Part shown: one piece after another, positions 6,526 through 13,425 of the stretch | How the letters are laid out: each line of letters starts with the position of its first letter | Position numbering within the stretch: position 1 is the stretch's first letter | Assembly (NCBI GenBank): GCA_020024115.1 | Contig: JAHHUF010000040.1 | Span: 1 to 14,574 of the forward strand | DNA: 14,574 bases | DNA from: Anaerofilum sp. | Lineage (GTDB): Bacteria; Bacillota; Clostridia; Oscillospirales; Ruminococcaceae | Direction: 5' to 3' | Translations under genes and position numbers: made by a program | The notes under the pieces: generated by a model | Told to the model about the DNA's origin: nothing | Databases searched by the model: none | The model's input: only the letters and a program-made list of their open reading frames with translations

Positions 6526-7398
6526 ATGGCAAACACAATGACTTTGGCAAAAAAATTTATCCCTATGCTGGATGAAGTATATCAAGCAGCTTGCTTGACT
6601 TCGGTACTGGATGGCTCGTCTGAACTGGTTCAGCAGGGTGCAAATGCAAATGAGCTGATTATCCCTAAACTGGAAATGCAGGGATTGGGCAACTATGACC
6701 GCAATGAAGGTTATGCAAAAGGTGATGTGACCTTGACCAATGAAACTGTAAAATGCAACTTTGACCGTGGAAGAATGTTCTCGGTTGACCGCATGGATGA
6801 TGAGGAAAGTGCTAACATCGCTTTTGGTAAGCTGGCAGGTGAGTTTATTCGCACAAAGGTTGCACCTGAACTGGATGCGTTTCGGTTTGCAAGCTATTGC
6901 CAAAAAGCGAATATTACCAACCAACAGGAAACTTTGCAGGATGGTGCTGCTGTTTTGAAGGCAATCCGCAAAGCGATTGTTACAATGGACGAGGCAGAAG
7001 TGCCAGCCGAAGAACGCTTTTTGTTTATTACACCCACTCTACATGGTTTGTTGGAGGATATGAGCATGGACACCAGCAAGGCGGTTTTGAATCGGTTTGA
7101 ACAGGTGATTTTGGTGCCTCATACTCGATTCTATACTGCTGTGAAACAGAAAAGCGGAAAAGATGGCGAGGTGCAGGGAGGTTTTGAAAAAGATAGAAGC
7201 GGTGTAGAATTGAACTTTATGGCAATTCATAAAGGTGCGGTTGTGCAGTTTGAAAAACATGTCGCCCCCAAGGTGATTACTCCCGAAAATAACCCTGATG
7301 CAGACGCATATAAGTTTGGCTATCGAAATGTTGGCATTGCAGATGTGTATGAAAATAAAGTAAAGGGCATTTATGCAAGCCATAAGGCAGGCGGCTGA
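6526..7398 (+). CDS. Major capsid protein
   Basis: The 290-aa protein follows the scaffold and has AAAAGGAG (6508-6515) about 10 bp before its ATG. Recognisable portions are NELIIPKLEMQGLGNYDRN (an N-arm/E-loop-like segment), KCNFDRGRMFSVDRMDDEES, FIRTKVAPELDAFRFA (spine helix region), FLFITPTLHGLLED, and a C-terminal GYRNVGIADVYENKVKGIY that is typical of HK97-fold coats from Firmicutes siphophages. It builds the icosahedral shell. The N-terminus has no long delta-domain, and a separate scaffold is encoded, so maturation by cleavage is not required. The gap of 50 bp upstream is the longest in the operon, which may favour high translation of this abundant protein. Confidence 0.9.
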   Translation: MANTMTLAKKFIPMLDEVYQAACLTSVLDGSSELVQQGANANELIIPKLEMQGLGNYDRNEGYAKGDVTLTNETVKCNFDRGRMFSVDRMDDEESANIAFGKLAGEFIRTKVAPELDAFRFASYCQKANITNQQETLQDGAAVLKAIRKAIVTMDEAEVPAEERFLFITPTLHGLLEDMSMDTSKAVLNRFEQVILVPHTRFYTAVKQKSGKDGEVQGGFEKDRSGVELNFMAIHKGAVVQFEKHVAPKVITPENNPDADAYKFGYRNVGIADVYENKVKGIYASHKAGG

Positions 7399-7419
7399 TT
7401 AAAAAATGAGGGTGGACAA

Positions 7420-7773
7420 ATGTATTGCTTTTATCGGACAGAGTACAATAGCTGCGAAATTCCTGAACAGGAATTTCCTGAAATGATTGCAAAAGCAAAA
7501 AATTGGTTGGAAAAATGCAAACGGATTTATAGTGTTTCTGAAACAGATTCACAGCAGGAAAAAATGGCTTTGTGTGCTGTGGCAGAAGGGATTTATCTCT
7601 TTTGCCGCAGCCAACGGGGTGAGTTTAGCCAAAAAATGAGCATTGGCAGTGTAAGCTGTACAACAACAATGCCTGAAATTGCAAATACCTATACAGCAAA
7701 AGAAAAAGAACTGCTTCAAAGGGCAGGAATGTATTTGGATATTTGCCGCTGTGCTAGGAAAGGAACTGTATGA
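7420..7773 (+). CDS. Head-tail connector/adaptor protein (gp6/YqbG-like)
   Basis: A 117-aa, mostly helical, Cys-rich protein placed directly after the capsid gene, where siphophages encode the adaptor ring that binds beneath the portal (SPP1 gp15, HK97 gp6, PBSX/skin YqbG type). Features seen include AKNWLEKCKRIYSVSETDSQQEKMA, an EGIYLFCRSQ helix, a central loop with SVSCTTT, and a C-terminal KEKELLQRAGMYLDICRC helix. GAGGGTGG lies just upstream of the ATG, and the stop overlaps the next start (ATGA), so the two are probably coupled. The assignment rests on order, size and helical layout more than on a decisive motif. Confidence 0.65.
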   Translation: MYCFYRTEYNSCEIPEQEFPEMIAKAKNWLEKCKRIYSVSETDSQQEKMALCAVAEGIYLFCRSQRGEFSQKMSIGSVSCTTTMPEIANTYTAKEKELLQRAGMYLDICRCARKGTV

Positions 7774-8240
7774 ATTGGAATGCAATGTATCAACTGTGCA
7801 ATCAAACAGTGACGATTTACCATGCAATTTATTTTCCGGATGGAAGGTTTGTTTGTGAACAAAGGCAGATGAAACAGGTGTATTTTGATTGCGCAAAAAG
7901 ACGACAGGTGGATGTTAGCACCAGCCGACAGGAACAAGGCTTTTTTCTGGTGATTCCAAACTATACATCCATGCCGAAATGGAAGGATGGCATTGCTTTT
8001 GATGAAATGTCCCCAGAAGAACGACAAAGTTTTTATACCTTGCAACCTGGGGATAAGGTGGTTTTGGGAAATGGTCCTGCTGTGCAGACAAGACAGGAAT
8101 GGGCTGCACTTACACCCGAAAAAATTGACAACCTTGTGACAGTTAAATGTGTGGATGTCAAATATTTTAACCAGCAAATTTGTCATGTAGAGTTTGAAGG
8201 AATGAGAAGCTATGCCCCAAGAATTAACAGAAGTCGATAA
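7770..8240 (+). CDS. Probable neck/head-tail closure protein (DUF6751-like)
   Basis: The 156-aa, beta-rich protein has NQTVTIYHAIYF near the start, a central FLVIPNYTSMP, then LQPGDKVVLGNG (about 92-103) and a C-terminal TVKCVDVKYFNQQ...HVEFEG strand region. This is the pattern of small Firmicutes prophage proteins in which an IP strand is followed by a 'L..GD.VV.G' turn and a final W/F-containing strand; they lie between adaptor and tail tube and are thought to be stopper or closure proteins. It overlaps the adaptor gene by 4 bp. Its job would be to close the filled head or join it to the tail. The exact family is uncertain. Confidence 0.55.
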   Translation: MNWNAMYQLCNQTVTIYHAIYFPDGRFVCEQRQMKQVYFDCAKRRQVDVSTSRQEQGFFLVIPNYTSMPKWKDGIAFDEMSPEERQSFYTLQPGDKVVLGNGPAVQTRQEWAALTPEKIDNLVTVKCVDVKYFNQQICHVEFEGMRSYAPRINRSR

Positions 8241-8252
8241 ATGGAGGAGATT

Positions 8253-8702
8253 ATGAGCAGAAGAACAAGCGGAGTGTTTCCGGTATTTGAAAATAAATTT
8301 AAAATTAATACCAAAGGAAGAACAGGAAGCACAGTCGATTTGGTAACCATTGCCGAAATGGAAACCTTTAGCGTTGAAATGGATGGTCAGGTGCAGGAGT
8401 GGAGCCCAATGGATGCAGAAGGCTGGGTGAAACGAATGATGACTGGAAAGGGCTTTTCCTTGAAATTGTCAGGTAAACGCTGTATTGGTGACCCGGGAAA
8501 TGATTACCTTGCCCGTTGTGCATGGATGACAGGCAGTGGTTGTGACAGCACATTTGAATGGGAGTTCCCCAATGGCGATAAGCTGAAATTTGACTGCGTT
8601 GTGAATGTGTCCAACCCAGGCACCGGCGATGCAGTGGATGTAGGCGGCTTGGAAGTTGAAATTATGAGCCATGGTAAGCCTGTGTACACACAAGCAGGAT
8701 AA
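8253..8702 (+). CDS. Major tail tube protein
   Basis: The 149-aa protein starts at ATG 8253, right behind GGAGGAG (8243-8249); an in-frame ATG at 8241 precedes that site and is rejected as a start. The sequence matches a prophage tail tube family I recognise: GVFPVFENKFKINT at the N-terminus, METFSVEMDGQVQEWSPMD, GWVKRMMTGKGFSLKLSGKR, GDPGNDYLA, and FPNGDKLKFDCVVNVSNPG followed by GLEVEIMSHGKP at the end. Hexameric rings of it stack around the tape measure to form the tail conduit. Only two genes separate capsid from tube, fewer than in SPP1-like or lambda-like phages. No sheath gene follows, so the tail is non-contractile. Confidence 0.88.
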   Translation: MSRRTSGVFPVFENKFKINTKGRTGSTVDLVTIAEMETFSVEMDGQVQEWSPMDAEGWVKRMMTGKGFSLKLSGKRCIGDPGNDYLARCAWMTGSGCDSTFEWEFPNGDKLKFDCVVNVSNPGTGDAVDVGGLEVEIMSHGKPVYTQAG

Positions 8703-8720
8703 GAGAAAAGGAGAAACAAG

Positions 8721-9017
8721 ATGATGTATACATTGAATCGTGAATTGATGGAGCCAAAAGCCGAAATTCGAGTGGGTGAAAAAGTATATTTGGTGGACGA
8801 CCGCACCAGCACTGTGAAAAAAGTGATGGCTTTGACCAGAGAAAATCAGCAAGATACCGAACAGCAAATGGAACAGGTATTGAAGATGGTGTTAGGAGAA
8901 AAGGCATATCAGGAAATTGAAGCAATGGATTTGCCTTTTGCTGCCTATTTGCAACTGTTTGAAATGACTGTGGATGCCATTACAGGAGGCAAAGAAGAAA
9001 GTCGATTTCAACAGTGA
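8721..9017 (+). CDS. Tail assembly chaperone, first frame (gpG-like)
   Basis: A 98-aa acidic helical protein between tail tube and tape measure, the fixed place of lambda gpG-type chaperones. AAAAGGAG precedes ATG 8721 by 7 bp. It begins with a short beta segment (IRVGEKVYLVDDRTSTVKKV) and continues with helices (EQQMEQVLKMVLGEKAYQEI, FAAYLQLFEMTVDAI). It ends at TGA 9015-9017 just after an in-frame SD-like AGGAGG and candidate +1 slippery codons, and the next gene occupies the +1 frame. It should bind the tape measure and recruit tube subunits during tail assembly and be absent from the finished particle. Confidence 0.7.
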   Translation: MMYTLNRELMEPKAEIRVGEKVYLVDDRTSTVKKVMALTRENQQDTEQQMEQVLKMVLGEKAYQEIEAMDLPFAAYLQLFEMTVDAITGGKEESRFQQ

Positions 9018-9375
9018 ACCAACACTGTATGATATTGAGTTTGATGCAGATTTAATTGAAAAAAGTATCACTGCTCAATATGGAGTTTTGCCCTATGCAC
9101 AAAGCTGCCTGCCCTATAAGGATTGGGCAGCTTTGGTTTCCGGGCTGATGCCCGAAAGCCTCTTGGGGCGTGTGATTGGAATACGAGCAGAGCAAGACAA
9201 GAGTGTTATTGAACAAATGAGTCCACATCAATTGAAAATTCGGAGAGAGTGGCAGCGGTTCTTGAATGGGTATCAATTGAAAAACGAAGAACAAACCAGA
9301 CAGGAATTGGAAAATTTGCAGCAGGCACTCAAACAAATGTATTTGGCAGGAGGTGAGGAGTATGACCGAAAATGA
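8974..9375 (+). CDS. Tail assembly chaperone, second frame (Gp15-like), probably a +1 frameshift extension
   Basis: This frame overlaps the previous gene by 44 bp. It carries YDIEFDADLIEKSITAQYGV, LPYKDWAALVSGL, RVIGIRAEQD and a coiled-coil end, the 'D...I...F..QYGI...L.W..F.ALL.GL....VI.YR' outline of the bacteriophage Gp15 family. The ATG at 8974 has no Shine-Dalgarno and no better start follows, so independent initiation looks weak. A +1 shift at AAA-G (8991-8994) or TTT-C (9006-9009) would make a fusion of about 217 aa from start 8721. By analogy with lambda G/GT, the fusion would link tape measure and tube subunits. The listed coordinates are those of the open frame. It overlaps the tape measure start by 14 bp. 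Confidence 0.7.
   Translation: MPLQEAKKKVDFNSEPTLYDIEFDADLIEKSITAQYGVLPYAQSCLPYKDWAALVSGLMPESLLGRVIGIRAEQDKSVIEQMSPHQLKIRREWQRFLNGYQLKNEEQTRQELENLQQALKQMYLAGGEEYDRK
8984..9009 (+). promoter_or_regulatory. Candidate programmed +1 frameshift site
   Basis: An internal AGGAGG (8984-8989) lies in the 3' end of the first chaperone gene. It is followed after one base by AAA-G (8991-8994), where a lysyl tRNA could slip from AAA to AAG. Further on is TTT-C (9006-9009), where Phe-tRNA could slip from TTT to TTC, six bases before the frame-0 stop. Either shift enters the Gp15-like frame. SD-stimulated +1 slipping is known from bacterial prfB, though with a different spacing. Confidence 0.5.
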
Positions 9376-10627
9376 CCTGAATCGGGCAGCCAAACAACTG
9401 GAACGCATTGGCAAGGCGGCAACACAAAGAGTGAAAAAATCTACCCAGCGTTTGGCAATGGACGAACTGAATATTTTATCTGAACAGCAGTTTCAAAGCG
9501 AAGTTAAGCTGGAAACTGCAAAAAAGAAAGCAAACCAGACCATCAAATATCTGAAAGATGCAAATGATAAAATTTTGATTTTGCTGCTTGAACAGGAACA
9601 AAGTTGGGCAAAGCTGGCACAACAAGCCATTGCTGCCTTTACAGCAATGGGACAACAAATTTTGTTGGCATGGCAGAATATGCTGGCAAGATTGAAAGAA
9701 CAATGGCAGGCAGCAAGCGGATTTGTGATGCAGGTATGGCAGGGGTTGTTTGGTGGGATTTTGCAGCCAATTTGGGAAAAAATAGCACAAATGATGACAA
9801 GTTTATGGAATGAACATTTTTATCCATTGTATCAGCGGTTTGGACAGATGTTGGACTCTTTGGGGCAATTGTTTTCGACCCTTTGGAATCAGTTTATTTA
9901 TCCGTTTATTCAAAATTTGACCAATTTTTTAAAACCAATCGTTGAGATGGTTTTGAGTGGACTTGGAACATCGTTCTATAATTTGGCAGCTACAATTGCG
10001 GATTTCGCATCAGGTGGAATTTTAGCATTAAAAGGTATTTGTGATTTTTTGACAGGAGTGTTTATGGGAAGATGGGGCACTGCATGGTATGGTGTGTTCC
10101 AGATTTTTAAAGGTGTATGGGAATCTATGAAAGCACTGGGAAAAGGAATCTTAAATGGTTTGATTGGTATGGTCAATTCTTTTTTGAGAGGTTTGACATT
10201 TGGTGTCAATACAGCGGTTGGAGCAATCAACAAAATTCGGCTGGATATTCCCAAATGGGTGCCTAAATTTGGAGGTTCTAGTATTGGATTTCACCTTCCA
10301 CAAGTGCCGACACCACAAATTCCAATGCTGGCAAAAGGTGGTGTTATCCGTCAGCCAACTTTGGCGATGATGGGTGAATATAAAGGGGCTGCATCCAACC
10401 CCGAAATTGCTGCTCCACAAAGTTTGCTGCGAAAAACCATTGGAGAAGAAATTGAAGGGTTGGCACCACTTTTGCAGACAATGATTGAACTGTTGCGGGA
10501 ACAAAACCAATTGCAGCAAAAAAGCGAAACCAACATTTTGCTGGATGGAGAACAGTTGTATCGCAGCAGTGAGCGCTATCGTACAGCAAAGGGGTATCCA
10601 ATTGGAATGAACCCTCGATTTAGATAA
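9362..10627 (+). CDS. Tail tape measure protein (short)
   Basis: The 421-aa protein starts at ATG 9362, five bases after AGGAGGTGA (9348-9356); a GTG at 9353 lies inside that site and is rejected. The N-terminus is a helical coiled coil with many Gln and Lys (to about 120). The middle (about 90-290) is hydrophobic, with Trp-spaced repeats (SLWNEHFYPLYQRF at 147 and TLWNQFIYPFIQNL at 173). The end has the family signature AKGGVIRQPTLAMMGE (about 325-339). It sets tail length and is ejected during DNA entry. Most tape measures are longer (often 600-1500 aa). At about 0.15 nm per residue this predicts a tail near 60 nm. No lytic transglycosylase or peptidase domain is visible. Confidence 0.88.
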   Translation: MTENDLNRAAKQLERIGKAATQRVKKSTQRLAMDELNILSEQQFQSEVKLETAKKKANQTIKYLKDANDKILILLLEQEQSWAKLAQQAIAAFTAMGQQILLAWQNMLARLKEQWQAASGFVMQVWQGLFGGILQPIWEKIAQMMTSLWNEHFYPLYQRFGQMLDSLGQLFSTLWNQFIYPFIQNLTNFLKPIVEMVLSGLGTSFYNLAATIADFASGGILALKGICDFLTGVFMGRWGTAWYGVFQIFKGVWESMKALGKGILNGLIGMVNSFLRGLTFGVNTAVGAINKIRLDIPKWVPKFGGSSIGFHLPQVPTPQIPMLAKGGVIRQPTLAMMGEYKGAASNPEIAAPQSLLRKTIGEEIEGLAPLLQTMIELLREQNQLQQKSETNILLDGEQLYRSSERYRTAKGYPIGMNPRFR

Positions 10628-10636
10628 GGAGAATAT

Positions 10637-11017
10637 ATGGCATGGATTGAAACAGATTCCGGTGTGGTTTTGCCTGCACCGGAAATGGGAAGCGGAGGAA
10701 TCACCATTGCCACTGTGGTGGATGGGGGAAGAAATGCAAATGGTGATTTTATCGGAAGTGTTGTGGGGGAAGATAAGCTCAAAATTGAAATGAATTTTGA
10801 AATGCTTTCTCCACAACAAATGCAGCAGCTATTGGCGGTCTTCGACAGACGGCAAGGCGGAAGTTTTGTTAACCGATTTCGTGTGTTTGACCCGAGAGTG
10901 CAGGATTTTGTGTGGATGAATATGTATGTGGGCGACCGTACAGGGGTTCCGCTTGTGCTGGAACATGGTGTGCCTGCTGCATGGAGCCAAGTGAAAGCAA
11001 ACTTGATTCAGATATAA
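10637..11017 (+). CDS. Distal-tail-position protein (DUF6711-like)
   Basis: The 126-aa protein follows the tape measure, where the distal tail protein is normally encoded. AAGGAG precedes the ATG by 5 bp. Landmarks are an N-terminal VVLPAPEMGSGG, RNANGDFIGSVVGEDKLKIE, MNFEMLSPQQMQQLLAVF and FVWMNMYVGDRTG. These match the 'RN..G.L....I..K.KLE..W..LS...M..LL..V' and 'YVGDR' pattern of the DUF6711 tail-tip proteins in Firmicutes prophages. A small beta-sandwich that caps the tail tube and carries the hub is likely, but the biochemical role is inferred from position. Confidence 0.65.
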   Translation: MAWIETDSGVVLPAPEMGSGGITIATVVDGGRNANGDFIGSVVGEDKLKIEMNFEMLSPQQMQQLLAVFDRRQGGSFVNRFRVFDPRVQDFVWMNMYVGDRTGVPLVLEHGVPAAWSQVKANLIQI

Positions 11018-11027
11018 GGAGGGAACT

Positions 11028-12767
11028 GTGTATCCTGTAAGCGAAAAATGGAAACAGGCTTGCAGCCAACAAATTCGGCAGGCACAAGCACTTGCAAAAA
11101 TCGAAATTGGCATTTTTGATGAAAAAGCTCCGCAGCAGGCAACCTTTGAATTGCCAGAACTTCTTTGGGAATGTGAAGATACACTACTTTCTCCAATGGC
11201 AAAAGGAGGATATGCTGCTTTTGAACCAAAATTTTTTCGGTTGGATGGAAAACAGCTTTTGATGCCTTTAGAACATAGTCAAAGAATTTCTAAAAAATTG
11301 ATAAGCAAAGAGGTTTCGGGACAAGATGGTGTGTTTTTGACTCCACCTACAATTAAAATTTGTTTTAGCGAAGAAAAAAGTTTGGTTGGAATTACATTGA
11401 GCTTTGGACGAATAGCAGAAGAAGCACCGGAAACAATCTGCTTGACAGGAAAAACAACAGCGGGAACGGTGGAGCAATGGGAAATCCAAAACCCAAACCC
11501 AGTACATCAAGCTGAAATTTTTTTGGAGTCTATTGTGGAACTGCAAATTATCTTCAAAAAAACAAAGGCTCCCTTTGGTCGCGCAAGATTAGAACGGGTT
11601 CAATTTGGAATTGGCTATGAATATACTGGTGCAGAAATTTTGGAACTGAATGAAATGAAAAGCATTTCTCCTGCTTCATTAGAGTTGCCCCGTGCGGAAA
11701 TTGATTTTACATTAAACAATCACAATGGGAAATTTGATGCTGACAGAAATCAGAATATCAATAAGTTTCTGAAACAGGGACAGGTTGTAAAGCTATGGTA
11801 CGGCATGGAACTTGGAAATGAAATGGAATGGATTCCGGCAGGGAAGTGGTATCTGGAAAGCTGGAGTGCAAACCAAACAGCACGGTTTACGGCAACTGAC
11901 CGGTTGATTTTGCTCAACAAAACAACCTTTGAAAAAGGAAAATATATTTGGGCATGGCAAAAATTGTATAATGTTGCAAAGGAAATTTTGCAGGATGCCG
12001 GGCTGAAAGAAACGGAGTATAGACTGGATGAGGGGTTGAAAAAAGTGCTTACAATGGCACCAATTCCCATTGTAAGCCATGCAACAGCTTTGCAGCTGAT
12101 TGCCAACCGAAGCAAAATGAATCTGTTTGTTGACAGAGATGGAAAAATTTGTCTTGCTCCCATCAATGAAACACCTGTTTTATTGATTGATAAACATGAA
12201 GTATTTGAAAGACCAACGGTGAAACGAAATCCTGTTTTAAAACAAGTGGATGGATTTTGGATTTGGAGAAGCAGATATACTGTGTCTAAAAAAGTGTTGC
12301 TGCAAACCAGAATGCGTGGAAGAGATGAATGGGTGCGGGTTGAACACGATATTTGCCTTGAACCTGTTATCAAAACAAACCCTTTAACAGAAGTGCAGGC
12401 AATTCACTATGCAAGAGTCAGTTATCTAAAAGCTCCACAAAGTACCACAGAGTTTGACCTTGAACTTGTTGGAAGAAAACTCGCAGAAGTGAAATATCCA
12501 ATTGTTGTGAAAAAACAGAAAGAAGGCGAAATTCTTACCATAGAAAATCCATTGTTTGACAATGAAAACAGTCAGCAGGTTTTTGAATGGGTGAAATCTA
12601 TGTGTGGCAGAGAACTGGAATATCAGATGGAAATCAGAGGATTGCCCCAACTTGATATCGGTGACAGAATCCAGCTTTGGAATCAAAAAGCAGGACAGAT
12701 TGTGGAAAGTAAATTCACTTTTTCAGGAGTATTTCGACAAGAATTGAAAATTTGGTGTGAGGAGTGA
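11028..12767 (+). CDS. Tail hub/baseplate protein (Tal/gp27-like)
   Basis: The 579-aa protein starts at GTG 11028 behind AAGGAGGG (11016-11023), only 10 bp after the previous gene. Its beginning, MYPVSEKWKQACSQQIRQAQ, is the usual opening of a widespread prophage tail protein. A middle block (PASLELPRAEIDFTLNNHNG, WIPAGKWYLESW, ARFTATDRL) and a later block (ALQLIANRSKMNLFVDRDGK, ENPLFDNE, IRGLPQLDIGDRIQLW) correspond to the beta-barrel domains of gp27-like hubs, including the 'D.GD.I' element near the C-terminus. It would form the trimeric ring closing the tail tip and opening on receptor contact. No peptidase or lysozyme domain is appended at the C-terminus, so cell-wall degradation must come from elsewhere. 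Confidence 0.75.
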   Translation: MYPVSEKWKQACSQQIRQAQALAKIEIGIFDEKAPQQATFELPELLWECEDTLLSPMAKGGYAAFEPKFFRLDGKQLLMPLEHSQRISKKLISKEVSGQDGVFLTPPTIKICFSEEKSLVGITLSFGRIAEEAPETICLTGKTTAGTVEQWEIQNPNPVHQAEIFLESIVELQIIFKKTKAPFGRARLERVQFGIGYEYTGAEILELNEMKSISPASLELPRAEIDFTLNNHNGKFDADRNQNINKFLKQGQVVKLWYGMELGNEMEWIPAGKWYLESWSANQTARFTATDRLILLNKTTFEKGKYIWAWQKLYNVAKEILQDAGLKETEYRLDEGLKKVLTMAPIPIVSHATALQLIANRSKMNLFVDRDGKICLAPINETPVLLIDKHEVFERPTVKRNPVLKQVDGFWIWRSRYTVSKKVLLQTRMRGRDEWVRVEHDICLEPVIKTNPLTEVQAIHYARVSYLKAPQSTTEFDLELVGRKLAEVKYPIVVKKQKEGEILTIENPLFDNENSQQVFEWVKSMCGRELEYQMEIRGLPQLDIGDRIQLWNQKAGQIVESKFTFSGVFRQELKIWCEE

Positions 12768-12772
12768 TGATA

Positions 12773-13195
12773 ATGCAATGGATAACACCCAAAACCGATT
12801 GGAAAATACAGCTGGATTTGGATGGACACTATCAAGGTGACTATTTTGAAATAGCAGATTATCAGCGGATTTGTAATAACTTGAATTATTTGCATAAAAT
12901 GGCAGCACAACTTTGGATACAGCCAGAAAAATTGCAAATGATCAATGTAGAACGAGGAGATTTTTGTACTGCTGAGATGATAAATGCTATTGAACAGGCA
13001 ATACAAACCATCAAGCCAGAGGCTTTTTCGTCTGTGATACCGTCAGCAAAAACATGGAAAGCAAACGATTTTGCACCAATGGTTCATGATTTGAACCGAA
13101 TAGAGAAAGCACTGCAAAATATATATCTGTTGCTTTTGCAGCAGCAAAATGTATTGCCTAAGCTGGCAATTAAATTAGGGGGAGGAAGATTTTGA
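12773..13195 (+). CDS. Small baseplate/fibre-associated protein with W-TPKTDW motif
   Basis: The 140-aa protein starts best at ATG 12773, eight bases after GAGGAG (12759-12764); GTG 12764 and ATG 12767 in the same frame are too close to that site. The N-terminus MQWITPKTDWK, followed by DYFEIADYQRICNNLNYLHK, is a motif pair I associate with proteins next to tail-fibre genes in Bacillota prophages. The rest is helical with PSAKTWKANDFAPMVHDLNR. No enzymatic residues are evident. It overlaps the next gene by 4 bp, and its place between hub and fibre suggests an adaptor or connector of the receptor-binding apparatus. The function has not been shown as far as I know. Confidence 0.6.
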   Translation: MQWITPKTDWKIQLDLDGHYQGDYFEIADYQRICNNLNYLHKMAAQLWIQPEKLQMINVERGDFCTAEMINAIEQAIQTIKPEAFSSVIPSAKTWKANDFAPMVHDLNRIEKALQNIYLLLLQQQNVLPKLAIKLGGGRF

Positions 13196-13425
13196 GTTTT
13201 GAAAAAGTATATAAAGATTATCTTCCGCCAATAGAGGGGAGAAAATATAGAATTGTGCAAAATCCGGACGGAACATCTGCCATTGAAGATGTGACAGAGT
13301 ATTTGCAGCAGGGCAACGAACTGACTGCCAAAGATTTGAACGAAATTAGTGATTTTTGTAAAAAAACAGGAAATCCTTTGGCAAATAACGAAATTGACAA
13401 TCTGCTCAAGGAGGTGGGAATATAA
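13192..13425 (+). CDS. Small baseplate-associated protein, TTG start
   Basis: A 77-aa protein that begins at TTG 13192, overlapping the preceding TGA, with GGGGGAGG (13178-13185) six bases upstream. No ATG lies near. The sequence YRIVQNPDGTSAIEDVTEYLQQGNEL resembles short segments found at the start of tail-fibre proteins ('NPDGT..I.DVTEY.Q.G...GA.D.N'). It could be a separated fibre hinge or peg that joins the fibre to the baseplate. Its stop overlaps the fibre start by one base. The role is inferred from this likeness and position only. Confidence 0.6.
   Translation: MSFEKVYKDYLPPIEGRKYRIVQNPDGTSAIEDVTEYLQQGNELTAKDLNEISDFCKKTGNPLANNEIDNLLKEVGI

Noticed and set aside
10151..10819. 222-codon minus-strand open frame over the tape measure end
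   Set aside because: Antisense shadow of the tape measure and the following gene; His/Phe/Ser-rich composition without domains or a binding site.
7770..12767. Contractile tail or R-type tailocin
   Set aside because: No sheath protein and no baseplate wedge genes; terminases, portal and capsid are present, so this is a packaging siphovirus-like module.
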